Shown here: in pieces, positions 24,598 through 37,308 of the stretch
How the letters are laid out: each line of letters opens with the position of its first letter
Position numbering within the stretch: position 1 is the first letter of the stretch
DNA from: Rhabdornis inornatus
Lineage: Eukaryota > Chordata > Aves > Passeriformes > Rhabdornithidae
Reading direction: 5' to 3'
DNA length: 64,000 nucleotides
Assembly: GCA_013397075.1 (NCBI GenBank)
Contig: VWZS01010873.1
Span: 90,894 to 154,893, forward strand
The notes under the pieces: model-generated
Databases searched by the model: none
Told to the model about the DNA's origin: nothing
The model's input: the letters and a program-made list of their open reading frames with translations, nothing else
Position numbers and translations under genes: made by a program

Positions 24598-26295
24598 ACA
24601 GGATGACAGAATTGCTAGGGTAGGAAGAGACCTCTGGAGATCACGTAGTGCAACCCCTCTGCCAAGGCAGACTGAGTTCCAGGTGGGTCTTGGCCTTCTT
24701 TCTTCTTCATCCCTGCATACTCTGACAATGTTCCTATAGTCCTCCCACACTGTGTTTCCTTTTCTACATCCCATAAATTTCTTTCTTGCATTTGCAATTT
24801 ACTAGGAGCTTCCTGATCCATGCTGATCCATACAGGTATCCTACCACCTTTGCCAGATTGTTTGATCAAGGGGACACACTGGTCTTGAAGCCGAAGGAAG
24901 TGATGTTTAAATACTGATCAGCTCTTTTGGACTCCCTTTCTCTTCTAGAGCTCTGTCCCAAGGGATTCCTTTAAGTAGGTCTGTGACGAGGCCAAAGTTG
25001 GCCTCTCTGAAGGGTCCTAGTTTACTAGGACCTTCTTGTTTACTGCTTTGCTTCCTCCACGCAGAATCCTGAGTTCCACCATTTCATAGTCACTTACTGA
25101 CAAGGCTGCTCCCAATCTTTACATTGCCAACCACTCAATTTTGGTTCGTTAGTACAAGGTCCAGCAACACACCTCTCCTCTTTGGCTCCTCCACCATTTG
25201 TACCAGAAAGTTACTTCAATGATCTGCAATAACCTGGACTGTGTGTTCCAAGCCATGTTGTCCCTCCAGCCAGTATCAGGGTGGTTGAAGTTCCCCAGGA
25301 GAAACAGGGCCTGTAACCATGAGGTTACTGCCAGCTGCTCACAGAAAGCCCATAAAATTCCTCCTTCTGATCCCTTCTGGTGCTCTCATTACCACAGCAC
25401 CTGCAACAGTGCCTGTCCCTTAATTCTTACCCATAAACTTTCAGATCATTTGTTTGTCCCTGGGTAGATCTCAATGTATTCTGGTTGCTCTCTTGCTTAA
25501 AGATCAAATCCACCGCTTCACCTGTCTGAGCAGTCCCTTCTAAAAGTACCTAACTGTCTATGACAACATTTCAGTCATGTGAGCTATCTAGTCATGTCTC
25601 AGTAACTGCAATGAGATCCTGGCCTTCCAGGACACATAGATTTCTAGTTCTTGTTTATTGCTCAGGCTGTGTGCATTTGTATATAGGCACTTCAGAGAGG
25701 TAAATATCCAGCCAGGTTCTCTAGAAGGCATACAAGAGGATTCACCATAACCACAAACATCCTTGATATGTTTATCCCTATGATCCTCATCCAGAGAGGC
25801 AATCAAGGAACATCTGTCACTGCACTGGTTTGTATGACCTATTCCCCAGGAGGAAGCAAGGGCATGACCAGTTCCACTTTGGATCCCACCTCCCAAGACC
25901 TTTAGTTTAAAGCTCATCTCACCAAACTGGCCAACCTGCTGCCAAAGATTCCCTTGCCCTTTTTAGACAGGTGGATCCTACACCTCCTAACAGGCCACAG
26001 TTGTTAAAGCACAATCCACTGTCATAAAAGCCAAAACCTTCTAGATGGTGCCAGCCACGCAACGAGATGATGATCTGCATTATTTATCTGCTTCTGGCTG
26101 TCCCTATTTCTCTAACCAGTAGGATAGATGAGAACATGACTTAGGGACCAATATTTTTCACCTGCCTCATGGAGGCTTTACAGTATGTCTTGATCCTACT
26201 TATTTTTTGGCTTGCAGCATCATTTGTTCCCACATGAAAAAATAATAGCAGGGAGTAGTGCATGCTCTTGACAATCTGTGGTACCCTCTTGGTAT
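24598..26295 (-). mobile_element. CR1 LINE remnant: tail fragment plus endonuclease and ORF1 esterase end
   Basis: Reading the minus strand from right to left in coordinates, the end of ORF1 lies at about 25985-25910: the peptide RIHLSKKGKGIFGSRLASLV resembles the DGIHLS block of the CR1 ORF1 esterase-like (SGNH) domain. The endonuclease start LKCLYTNAHSLSNKQELE lies near 25690-25630. The endonuclease body follows through about 25000, and the post-endonuclease linker (WEDYRNIVRVCRDEE near 24760-24700) comes last. A short CR1 3' tail (GACAGAATTGCTAGGGTAGG at 24604 and AGAGACCTCTGGAGATC) is joined directly at 24598-24665, so the RT has been lost. There are many stops; it is not functional. It is sense with respect to MCTP1. 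Confidence 0.82.
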
Positions 26296-26336
26296 GAGCT
26301 GCCTAGGAAGGTGTTGGAGTCACTGTCCCTATGAAG
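26296..26336 (+). mobile_element. Short CR1 ORF2-end fragment
   Basis: GAGCTGCCTAGGAAGGTGTT followed by GGAGTCACTGTCCCT matches the CR1 segment GGGCTGCCCAGGGAAGTGGTGGAGTCACCATCCCT seen intact at 48269-48301. It is in the opposite orientation to its neighbours, so it is a separate insertion or a rearranged piece. Confidence 0.45.
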
Positions 26337-26339
26337 AAT

Positions 26340-27606
26340 GGAGGTTGTCCTTGCCCCTCCTTTTGCCATTTATGTATTTACAAAAGTATTATTTATTATC
26401 CTTCACAGAAGCGGCAAAATTCAGTTCTAATTCAGCTTTTGTCTCTCTATTTTCTTCCTACGCGACCTAGTGATGTCCTTAAACATTCCCTGAGTTGCCT
26501 GCCCCTCTTTCCAAAGGTGATGCACCCTCCTTTTCTCCCTTAATTCTTTCAAAAGCTTATCAGGCCAGTCATCTTCCCTGCTAGCACATCTGTCAGCACA
26601 TAGGGATAGTCTACTCCTATGCCTTCAAGATTTATTTGTTGAAGTATGTCCATTCTTCCTGGACCCCTTTGTTTTTAAGGGCTGTTTCCCAAGGTACTCT
26701 CTGAATCATTCTTTTGAGAAGACCAAAGTCTGCACTTCAGGAGTCCAGAGTGGAACTCTTGTTGATGCCCCTCCTTGTTTCACCAAATATTAAGAACTCT
26801 CTTATTTAATGGTCACTGTGCCCCAGACAGCCTCCCACTAACTCCTCTCTCTTTGCAAACAGCAGGTCTAGCAGANTGCCATTTATGTATTTACAAAAGT
26901 ATTATTTATTATCCTTCACAGAAGCGGCAAAATTCAGTTCTAATTCAGCTTTTGTCTCTCTATTTTCTTCCTACGCGACCTAGTGATGTCCTTAAACATT
27001 CCCTGAGTTGCCTGCCCCTCTTTCCAAAGGTGATGCACCCTCCTTTTCTCCCTTAATTCTTTCAAAAGCTTATCAGGCCAGTCATCTTCCCTGCTAGCAC
27101 ATCTGTCAGCACATAGGGATAGTCTACTCCTATGCCTTCAAGATTTATTTGTTGAAGTATGTCCATTCTTCCTGGACCCCTTTGTTTTTAAGGGCTGTTT
27201 CCCAAGGTACTCTCTGAATCATTCTTTTGAGAAGACCAAAGTCTGCACTTCAGGAGTCCAGAGTGGAACTCTTGTTGATGCCCCTCCTTGTTTCACCAAA
27301 TATTAAGAACTCTCTTATTTAATGGTCACTGTGCCCCAGACAGCCTCCCACTAACTCCTCTCTCTTTGCAAACAGCAGGTCTAGCAGAGCCCCACCCCTG
27401 GCAGATTTGCTCACCAGCTGTGACAAGAAGCTCTCCTCCATACAATCCAAGAATCTCCTAGACTGCCTCTTTTCCACTATGTTGAGTTCCCAGCAGATAT
27501 CTGGCAGGTTAAATCTCCTGCAAGAACAAAGGCTGGCAATCTTGAAACTTCCTCCAGCTGCTTATACAATAATTCATCTATCTCTTTATCCTGGCTGGAT
27601 CTGACT
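26340..27606 (-). mobile_element. CR1 LINE fragment (endonuclease end and linker), partly duplicated by the assembly
   Basis: On the minus strand, the right part (27420-27280) encodes LLDLLFAKREELVG...CLGHSDH, the catalytic SDH end of the endonuclease. Next come STLD...SADFGLLKRMIQRVPWETA and the linker KNKGVQEEWTYF, then FCKYINGK near the left end. The same linker is found on the plus strand at the start of the window. Stops are frequent. The segment 26364-26875 is repeated exactly at 26877-27388 on either side of a single N, so the real element is probably about 0.5 kb shorter. Confidence 0.85.
26364..27388. repeat. Exact 513-bp-offset duplication around a single N (likely assembly artefact)
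   Basis: Bases 26364-26875 and 26877-27388 are identical base for base in my reading, with N at 26876 between them. Exact identity inside an old, diverged CR1 is not expected of a natural duplication and fits two overlapping contig ends that were not merged. Confidence 0.9.
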
Positions 27607-30600
27607 TCTGCTTACATCCAAAAATTACATATTTTACAAGTCAAATTTAAAATAATGTAAGTATGAAGGGTAGGTAATTACTCACTGAAGCATCAAGGCT
27701 CAGCTTTTCATGTATCTTACTTAATTAGCTGCCCTTATAAATTCCTAATAAAGTAATTAATATGCAAGAATTACATTCAATATCTCTCAACTCAAGGTAT
27801 TGCAGGAGGTCCAATCAAAAAAGAAAAACAATTAAAAAATCAGATCACTGAACTTAATGCATTGCTGTTGATACTGGCAACATGTGTTCTCTAGCATTTA
27901 ACTGTACTACCAGTAATAGTGATCCTAAAATTTAGGATTAGGCAAAATAAATTAATTTAACATAAATTAATCATGAGACTAAAAAGCACTGTGAGAGACT
28001 GAATCTGTCAAGAGCATGAATGAGCAACTAGAATATTCATAATTCAAAAACTAAAATAACACCATTGCTAAATTCAGAATGTGATATTACTATTGCATTT
28101 TTACATGGACTTTGCAGCTCAGTTAAACTGTGCTGAGATTACAGCACCATTTAATGGAAAAAAGAAACTTTTTAAGTACAGGGTTCTTAAATTAATTGTT
28201 TCACCCTAGCACAGCTTCGTGACTTTTGATAAAAAGAACACTGCAGAACAGAGAGCTTTTTGACTTTGGAAAGATACAGGTAGCTGAAAAAGAAACTGAA
28301 AAAACAAGCCATTAGATTTTAGTCTTTATTTGAAGTCCTAATGAAAAATGACAGTAATTTTCTCTAATATTTATGTCTTCTCTGACTTCATTGCCCATAC
28401 TCTTCCAGAGAACTTTAACAAATACTTCAATCATGACTTAAACATAAGAAGTTTATAATGGCATGCTATATATATTTTTTTAAAAAGACGGGTTTTAAAA
28501 TATGGTTTTTATATTATGAAAAAATCTGATTTCACTAGACTGTAAAAGGCAGAAAGCATTATTTAAAGAAGACTGTCTGAAAAATCTCTTATATTCACTG
28601 GTGACTATTACAGAAATACAAATTGTATTACACTCATACTGAAAACATGAAGTCTCCATAGCTCATTTATTCTGAATAGAAACCTGTATCATTTCTACAG
28701 AAATCAGTTTGCCTTGTAAATTTTATTGCTAATCCATCAAGTTCACATGGCAGAATAGGTACAGTTTCATATCCATTAGGGATTCACTTATAAAACTGAC
28801 AATTTGGCACAGTCTGTACTCAGCATAACAGGATAAGTTAGAATAAAAATTGAATCATACAGAGAGGCAAGTTCAAGTCAGTGAGGATAAAGAATACTGA
28901 CAGGACAGAAATTAAAGACCACTCAATTTTTCAAGTATCTGGCTTAGAACTCAACTAGCACATCTATTTTGTTTCAACACTCGTATCTTGAGCATTAAAC
29001 ACTAAAACAAAAACCAAAATGTTTCTTTTACCAAAAGAATTATAAATCTTCTATTTAAAGAGAAACATTTAAATGGTGATGGTCACAATTTTGAAATACC
29101 TGGAATCAAACAGAAATTTCCACACACCTACACAAAGTTCTTGGAAACAAAATGCTTGCCTCAAGTGGACTCACCAAGGGACAACAAAGGACAAGAATTA
29201 CACTTTGCTAACTGGCCAAAAACAAAGTTGTTCCATTATAGCAAAGCGGAACACAGAAAATGGACGCAACACAGCAAAGATGGGTGCATTTGAAAATGTA
29301 ACTGGCAGTCCAGAACTCAACTTCTTTTTCACTCTGGATACATACAAAGAACAGAATAACTTGCAGCTTTAGTTAGACAGGAAATTCCAACCCCTCCCAG
29401 ATGGCAGTGGAAATGAGGCAAAGGAGACAGGCTTCATCTGCTGCACTTCTTAGCAAAGTTTAAAAATTTCATTTTGGCTTGAACTGATTTTTGGGCCATC
29501 AAGTTCAACTATCTGTCTGTTTAAAAAGACCACATTGGGAGGTCCTGCATTACCTTTATATATGCAGCTTATCATATTGTGGTCCTATGCTTTTCTCACT
29601 TATTTCTCACAACAGGTGAAGAAGAGTGATAAGCAAACAGTGCAACGTTGTGATTCAGAGAGCACCTATCAGCCAGATGCTCTGTGTGATGCAGTAAAAC
29701 ATACTCTCTGAAAGAATGACTGAGTGTTTTAGAACATTGTGCAAGATTATATGAGGAGCAGTATAGTGTACTGCATCAGGAGTCCTCAGCTCAACCACGT
29801 ACTTCATGAATATCCTCAAGTAAGAAAATATTAATTCAGTTTGCTCTTACCTGTTTCCAGACTGGCAGTTATGAGGAAGATGACAGACACACTGGTGCAG
29901 CACCTGAAGTGGTGAAGCACTAGGATACAGGCAGCAGGATACACGCTTCAGGACCAGATCTCCACCCTCATAATCAAAACTACTCATCTTGGGAGTATAG
30001 TTGCATTCTGACCATTTTCCAAAAAATCATGGACAAGCTATGATGATTATTTTAGTAATTTGTAGTAAAATTACATTTAGAGAAAAATTTGGAGCAACAA
30101 TAATTATCAATGTGAAGAATTTAAATATGAATAAGATTTATTTTTAAAATAGCAGAAGGGTTCCCTGACGGGAAATCTATTCTAGAATATTTTCTAATAA
30201 ACCAGTCTTAGTGAACAGAAGTATTTAAGGAATAGTTTAACATTTTAGACAGCTTCTCCAAAATAGTTTCTTGGGAAAAAACATGCAAACAGCTGTGCAA
30301 TATTTCCAGCATTTTGAGGATATAAAAGAGGTGAGACAGGAGCCTAAACTCCATAGGCATATTAGCTAAATCCATGAAGCAATGTATGCACTTCTGCTTT
30401 GCAGTGCTGCTCTGCAGCATTTCTGCCTGAATTTGGCAAAGAAAGATAATATTTCCTAAATTATACAACACCTAATCCTAATATAATCACAGCAGAAAAA
30501 TAGCTTTTGTATAATTATGTTTATGAATATTTTTCAGTCTCTTAGCATGCTCTGGAAAATGACAATAGATGGGCAACTGGCAGGAAGCAGAAGCGTCCCT

Positions 30601-31129
30601 AGCTTCGAGCAGCAAAGTGTTTTAGCAAAAGAGATGATGAGCTCATGGGACAGCTGTGGATTGATATATCCTGAAATCATTATGTTCTCACCATTTAACA
30701 TTTAATCTTTTAAAAGGCAAAGTATCACCAATTCCATGAATGTTCTATTCTAGACAAGGGATTAATGTCACATATGACTTGCCAAGTAGCCATCAATACA
30801 GCCAACATGACAGTGCTCTCTCCACTTTCATATTTCATGATAAGCACGTGTGACTCATGCACCTCACTTGTTCTACTTACTTCTGCTTTATTCTCCTCTA
30901 CTAAGAATATTCTACTATTCTGCTAAGTTCATTTCATAACTGAACAATGACATTGCTAGATGATTTCATTGCAATTGATGGCAATTATGTGAATAATTAT
31001 TAGGAAAAACTGGATCATAATAATAGATATGAGCATTTCAGATCGATGCAGTTTGAAAAAGGTTCCATCTAACTGGACTGCTGCCTCTGAAAGTGCTGTC
31101 CCTCAGCCACATCAGAAGTGCCCCTGGAT
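27607..31129. other. Repeat-poor AT-rich intron segment
   Basis: About 3.5 kb. No exon, LINE or LTR was recognised; reading frames below 100 codons have no protein-like character. Confidence 0.55.
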
Positions 31130-31350
31130 GTCTGTACACATAAAAGAGACAAAGGTGACACACCTGATGTCTGAGCTGCTCTGTGGGGAAGAAGGGCTCT
31201 CAAAACCACCCTCTGAAGTTACTCAACGAAATAAGCAGGCTGTCTGTCGTATCAGCAATGTTTATTGGCAAGGCGAGACAGACTCCACAGGTTGAGCAAC
31301 ATCACCAGGGAGGCTTGTGGTCCTCAAAACCAACAAAAGATTGGTCAAGT
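31130..31350 (-). mobile_element. Possible LTR fragment
   Basis: On the minus strand, GGAGTCTGTCTCGCCTTGCC is followed by AATAAACATTGCTGATACGA and CAGACAGCCTGCTTATTTCG, which looks like an R-U5 region with its polyadenylation signal. No terminus or target-site duplication was seen. Confidence 0.33.
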
Positions 31351-31938
31351 TTCTAGTACTGCCAGAACCCCCCTCCAAAACATGTACCCTCATCTCACTT
31401 TATGGTTTTCATATGTGATGAGTATTTTTACAAACATAAATGAATCTCTATTCCTCCTGCCCAGCCCCCTTAAAACTTCTAGCAAAATAATAGGCTTTTT
31501 ATTTGGATACTCAGTAATAAGTTGCTGGTTTTGATACTGAATTATTTCATAAATTGTTAAAAAACATACTCAAAAGTACTAATTTCATATTCAAGTTTCA
31601 AAGTCGCCATACACTTCCATGTACAAGTAACTCATCTGCAGCCGTTTAAGCACCAAATATATCAGTCGCTAAACATGTGACCAGTTTATGTCATATACAA
31701 CTTTCCTGTTCCTAGTCTAATATGTTCAATTAGCAACCAGATCAATTTAGGGCCAATATTTCTTTTCCACATTAACTTACTTAAATATTCCTTTATCTTA
31801 CACATAGAAAATAGCAATGGATTCAATCTCCCCTCTTTTCTTGCAGTGAGCATTTTTTATACATTTGGTAATTTTCCTGTTTTACATAAAAGGACAAACA
31901 TATACCCTGGTTTGATACTGCAAACATTACATAATCAG

Positions 31939-34735
31939 AAAATCACAGAATAAGCTGAGTTGGAAGGTTGGAAGGGACCTACAAGGATCATAAAGTCCAA
32001 GTCTGGGCCCTGTGCGGCACCATATTCAAGTCACACCATACCCCTGAGAGCATTGTCCAAACACTTGCGGAACTCTGTCAGGCTTGGTGCTGTGATCATT
32101 TCCCTGGGGAGCCTGCTCCAGTGCCCAACCACCCTCTGGGTGGAGAACTCTTTTTTAATATACAACCTAAACCTTCCCTGACATAAGTTAAGGCCATTCC
32201 CCCAAGTCCTGTCACTGTCACCACTAGTCATCAGTGCCTGCACCTCCTCTTCCCCACAGGAGGAAATTGTAACTGTCTCTTTTTCTCAAGGCTGAACAGA
32301 TCAAGTGACCTCAACTGCTCCTCACACGGCTTCCCCTCAAGGCCCTTCACAATCTTTATTGCCTTCCTTTGGACATTCTCTAATAGCTTTTTATCTTTTT
32401 TTATACTGCAGTGCCCAAAACTGCCCTCAGCACTCGAGGTGAGGCTGCCCCAGTGCAGAGAAGAGTGGGACAATCCCCTCCCTTGCCCAGCTGGTGACGC
32501 TGTCCCTGATGCCCGCTAGTGTTGTGGTGCACAAGTTTTAAGTTTGTTATAAGTTGATTTCATTTATAATTGTAATGGTTTCTCCCCGGTGTTTCCCCTC
32601 TGAAATGGTCTGCCCCAGGTCTTCCTTTCCCGCCCTTGCCCTGTTGCACCTCCCCAAACCCCTCNGGCTGGACAGTGTAGACAGGAGGAGGGCGAGGCCG
32701 TGTCACCCTAGGACACACTTGGCCCTCCTGGCTGCCAGGACACTGCTGACTTATGTTCAACTTGCCACTGACCAGGACCCCCAGGTCCCTTTCCATGGTG
32801 CTGCTTTCCAGCATCTCATTCCCCAGACTGTCCATCCATCCAGGGTTGCCCCATCCAGGGGCAGAATCTGGCACTTTGCCTTGTTGAATTTCATGTGGTT
32901 GGTAATTGCCCATCCCTCTGGTTTGCTGAGGTCTCTCTGCAGGGCCTCCCTGCCTTCTAGGGAGTCAAAGTTCCTCCAAGTTTTATATCATTTGTGAACT
33001 TGCTTAGTATCCCTTCCAGTCCTGCATTCAGGCTGTTAATGAAGATGCTGGAGAGCACAGGGCCAAGAATGGAATCCTGTGGAGCCCCACTGGTGACAAG
33101 TCACCAGCCTGATGTCACCCCATTCACTGTCACCCTTTGTGCCCAACCCATGAGCCAGCTGTTCACCATCCCATGATATGTTTATCCAGCTGCGTGCTGC
33201 ACATTTTGTCAAGAAGGGATATACTGGGAGAGACATCATTAAAAGCTTTTCTTAAATCCAAAAAGAGTTCATCCACTGGCTTCCCTTGATCAAGGGAATC
33301 CATAAGGTGGGTTACATAGTCACAAAAGGAAATCAGGTTTAATAAAGAAGGACTTTCCTCTCATGAAGCTCCACTGGCTCTGACTGATGACTGCATTGTC
33401 TTTCCATGTATTTCAGTACCTCCCTGAATAATCTTCTCCATAACTGAAGTGAGACTGGCAGGTCTGCAGTTTCTGGGGTCCTTCTTGCCTTTCTTGGAAA
33501 TCAGGACAACATTCACCAGCTTCCAGTCAGCAGGGACTTCTCCAGATTTCCAAGACCAGTCAAAAATCATCAAGAGAGGTTTTGCAATGCCATCAGCTAA
33601 TTCTTTAAGGACTCTTGGATTAATCCCATCAGGCCCCTTAGATTTGTAGGGATCCAAGTGGAATAGCAGATCCCACACATTTCCAGGGCCAATCAAGAAT
33701 GGACCATTTTTATAGACATGATCCTTCAGGTCAGGTCAGAGACTCTCTTGTTCCATCATTTGTGTTGAAGATGGAGACAGAGATTGCATTAAACACCTCT
33801 GATTTGCCCATGACCATGTCAATGCTATTTTATACACTGCTAATTGACAATATACTTGTAAAAAACTCTTTTTTATTGTGCTCCACAGTTCTGGTTGGCT
33901 TCAGCTCCAGCTGAGCTTTGACCACAGAGATTTTCTCACTAGAGTGGCAAGAAGCATCTCTGTATTCTTCTCATACCACCTCACCTTGCTTCCACTGGGC
34001 ATATGCCTCCCTTTTTTGCCTCATTTCCAAGACTCCTGTTCAACCAAACTGTCTTTCTGCCCTTCCTGCTTGACTGTCGACATTTGGGAATTACTGCTCC
34101 TGTGCCGTTTGGAGGTGATATTTAAACAGTGAGCAGCACTGATGGACCCCAGCACCTGCAAAAACATTCTCCCAGGGGACCTCACTAATTCCCTGAGCAG
34201 CCTGAAGTCTGCTCTCCTCACATCCAGAGTTGAGGTTTTGCTGGCACTTTTCCTCCTGTCAATGGAGATTTTAAACTTGATTACTTTGTGGTCTCTGTGA
34301 CCAAGACAGCTGCCAATCTCCATTTCACTCATGACATCCACTCTGTTCATCAAGCAGTAGATCAAAGACAGCAACTTTCTGAGTTAGATCCCTAAGGATT
34401 TGTTCCATAAAGTTGTGTTACAAGTTTCTTAGGAATCTTCTGGCCTGGGTTGTACCAGCTATGTCATATTCTTAGTTAATGTCTGGCAAGTAGCAGTCCC
34501 CCATATGGACAAGGGCAGTTGACTTGGAAGAGCCCCTTAGTTCCTCAAAGAATAATTCACCAGTATCATCATCCTGGCCAGGAGGTTTACACTAGACTCT
34601 CATGATGACATCATCATTATTTGTTTGCCCCTTTATTCCAGAAGCTCCCAACTGTTCCATTGCCAACTGTAAGCTCCATACATTCTAACAATTCTATTAC
34701 ATACAGTGCCATCCCTCCACTCCTCTCCAGAAAAA
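31939..34735 (-). mobile_element. Long CR1 LINE copy, most of ORF2 and 3' end
   Basis: The 3' tail is at 31939-32010 (reverse complement of CCAACTCAGCTTATTCTGTG and neighbours). Moving right, in minus-strand order from C to N terminus: the ORF2 end GHWSRLPREMITAPSLTEFR (32100 region), [18 protein letters not shown] (32390-32340), [16 protein letters not shown] (32800 region), the RT part GEVPADWKLVNVVLISKKGK through RPASLTSVMEKII (33550-33430), the linker SKGPDGINPRVLKELADGIA (33650-33590), and the endonuclease end IGSCLGHRDHKVIKFKISID with the following RRKSASKTSTLD (34310-34220). Endonuclease sequence continues to about 34735, where the copy is truncated at its 5' end. Multiple frameshifts make it inactive. 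It is sense with respect to MCTP1. A short foreign insertion lies at about 32520-32705. Confidence 0.9.
32520..32705. mobile_element. Insertion nested in the CR1 copy, probably an LTR collapsed at an N
   Basis: CR1 homology breaks off after GATGCCCGCTAG and resumes at GGACACACTTGGCC. The insert begins TGTTGTGGTGCACAAG and ends GCCGTGTCA, thus TG...CA, with candidate 6-bp flanks CGCTAG (32514-32519) and CCCTAG (32706-32711). A single N at 32665 suggests a joint where internal sequence may be missing. Confidence 0.45.
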
Positions 34736-36927
34736 TGAATTTTACCTAAAGAAAGCACTCTTTCTAGCACTAGATGCAGCACTGAACTTTAACACACAAG
34801 GAAAAAAAACCCAAACAACTTGTGAAACAGCAGTACAGTCGTCCTTTGTAGCAGTTTTGGAGACAACTGAAACATTTTTGAAAAAAAAACCCCAAACATT
34901 ATTTAGGGAAGAGAAGCATATAATGCACTGTCAAAAATGCTATGGTTTGACTAGAAGATGCGTGTGACAACTAAATATATCTATGCTACAAGAAACAAGC
35001 TGTGAAATTATCACTTATGACCATAATACCTATAATTCACATAATGGTTAAATTATTAATTTCAACCAGAATTTAATATTAATAATCTAAATTATGCAAG
35101 GGAGCACAGAACTCAGAAATACTGGGAAAAAACCCAATGTACTTTTCTAAAGAACCTAGGAGGTTAGTGTTACAGAACAGGAGAATTTATGCAGGAAAGA
35201 CTTCATCAGTTACAGTAATTTCAATATTTTCCCAGAGAAAACAGTAATCAAGGGTTGGGCTGGACAGCATTCAATAGCCAACCACCACTGGAGAATATGC
35301 ATCCTTTCAATAAAGTAGATGGCCAGCCCAAATCTTTTGGGATCATACCATAGCCAGCTATCATGGATCGATATAATGGTACTGGAAAGTTATTATCCAA
35401 AACAAACAGATTTCTACAAAAGCCTTTAGGAGTTTTCTACACCTCTTAATGTACTTGCAACACTCTTATGGCAAAGCATTTTCTAGTAACTGTACCTTAC
35501 CAGATAAAATGCAGCACAACTGAAATGCATACACTTTTCCATTTCAAAGAAATAAGCCTTTAAATTGGTACTAAAAACTACTTCAATATATGCCATTGTG
35601 TTTACTAAGAGGAGAATGACATAAAATTACCTCTGTATCAAATAAAACTTAATAATTTCCTACAGATAAGAGTAGAAAAAAACTACATTACTCATTATAT
35701 AACACTAACTTTAAGAAAAAAAAAAGGCCCATCAGGAATAGTTAGCTGAAGACATTAAGCTAGAAAAAAAGCAGATATTCCTGTCAAAATTTTCAGATAC
35801 CTATGAAGACTTCGATGTTATATAAATCTCTCAAAGCAAGGAATGGCCAAAATAAAATGCCTGTTCAAATTTATTCTTTCTAATTCACTTCCTGATGAGT
35901 ATTATTCCATACGCAAATGGTAACTTTTTTTCACCATGTTATTTTATTGTCAGAGAAATCCAGTGAAGAATCAAGATATTCACGTTTTATGGGTAGAATT
36001 TTTCGGGAACAATAAACCTTGTGTAACCAGTGCAAATCATAGTCCCAGAACTCCAATTTTAACACCTTCTAGGAGCCCTGCAACAAGGTAACAAAGTAAT
36101 ATATTCTCCCTGTCAGCATTTAACTACTTTAACCTTGTCCATCACTCTCTTCCTGACCTCCTTTTCCCATTTGCTTCCTGTTGCCATTTTTAAAACAGAT
36201 AAAGGAAAGTATTTATAAAAAAAAAATCAATCATAGTACCACCAGCTCATTACAAACTAATTAGTATGTCTTTAGGAAGTATGGCATGATACCACAAGCA
36301 AAAAATATAAATACCTTATGCCTAAAGATGCTATAACTCATTTTTGAATGCTTGACTGAAATTGTTAATATGGTTTAGTCTTTTAAATTCCATAAAAATC
36401 AGCTGAACAGTTGCATAACATGCTGTATTTTACCATACTGGCATCTTCATGCACAGTTACCAACAATTAAAATACTTCTGATAAATACACCTAAGCATTT
36501 CATTAGAAACACAGAAAAATGTAGCCAGAAAATAAAAATGGATTGACTTATTAAAATTGATACTCCTAATATGTGCCCACAGATGTTTTATTTTTAACAT
36601 TTTCATTACAAATTATATTTGATGCTTAGCACATATATTACAATTATCGCATAAAGTAACTCAGACAGCAATGCTGAAACAACAAAACCACCAGTGATAC
36701 AGCAGAGTCTTATTATTAAACAGCAACATTTGACAGCTCATAGAAAATGCTATAAAACCTGTGCTATCATCTGACAAGCACCGTACTCTATTACTTTCCT
36801 TTGTACAAATGAGGATATTCCTGATAGAAATCATGCTTATTTGATCCATGTTTCCAGTACCAATCAGGAGTCATGTCCCTCTCCTCAACAGCAAGATTCC
36901 CAAAGGCTTACAAGGTAGAAAGGTGAC
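34736..36927. other. Unannotated AT-rich intron sequence
   Basis: About 2.2 kb with no recognised elements. Confidence 0.55.
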
Positions 36928-37308
36928 TGTCAATTGTTGTATTGCACTGTTTGTTTTGTAAGTTGCACTGTTCGTGGTTGTTATGATATCGTCCATTCTC
37001 CCCCATTGGTCTGTGACATGGTCGAAACCTTCCTTTTGCCCCTCCCTGTCGGTGGCGTCCCATTGGTCGTGGGTCTATTCCTCCCGTCCCCTTTCCCCAA
37101 GTTTAAAAATGCCCGCCATCTTCTCTCTCTCTCTTTCTCCTCTCACCATGTGGATGCTACAATAAACTGTGGGCCATTTTTCCCACAGGAGAAAAGAGCC
37201 TCCTTTGGTCTTTTGCCTTTGTTCTTGATGTAGTATTCTCCATCCCCTGCGGTCCAGAGCTAGCCGAGAGGACCCGGGGAGAAGAGGAATCCCATCAGTC
37301 AACCAACA
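36928..37308 (+). mobile_element. Compact solo LTR (about 380 bp)
   Basis: Sharp GC-richer block bounded by TGTCAATTG and CCAACA (TGT...ACA). Two inverted CCAAT boxes (CCCATTGGTC near 37003 and 37060), the TATA-like TTTAAAAATG (37101 region), a CT-rich stretch, then AATAAACTGTGGGCC (37161 region) as polyadenylation signal and a U5 with TTTGGTCTTTTGCC. This is the promoter layout of a gamma/ERV1-type LTR. I could not find a matching target-site duplication. It is antisense to MCTP1. Confidence 0.68.

Noticed and set aside
31968..34374. Several 70-147-codon frames as host genes
   Set aside because: They are pieces of CR1 ORF2 or its antisense.
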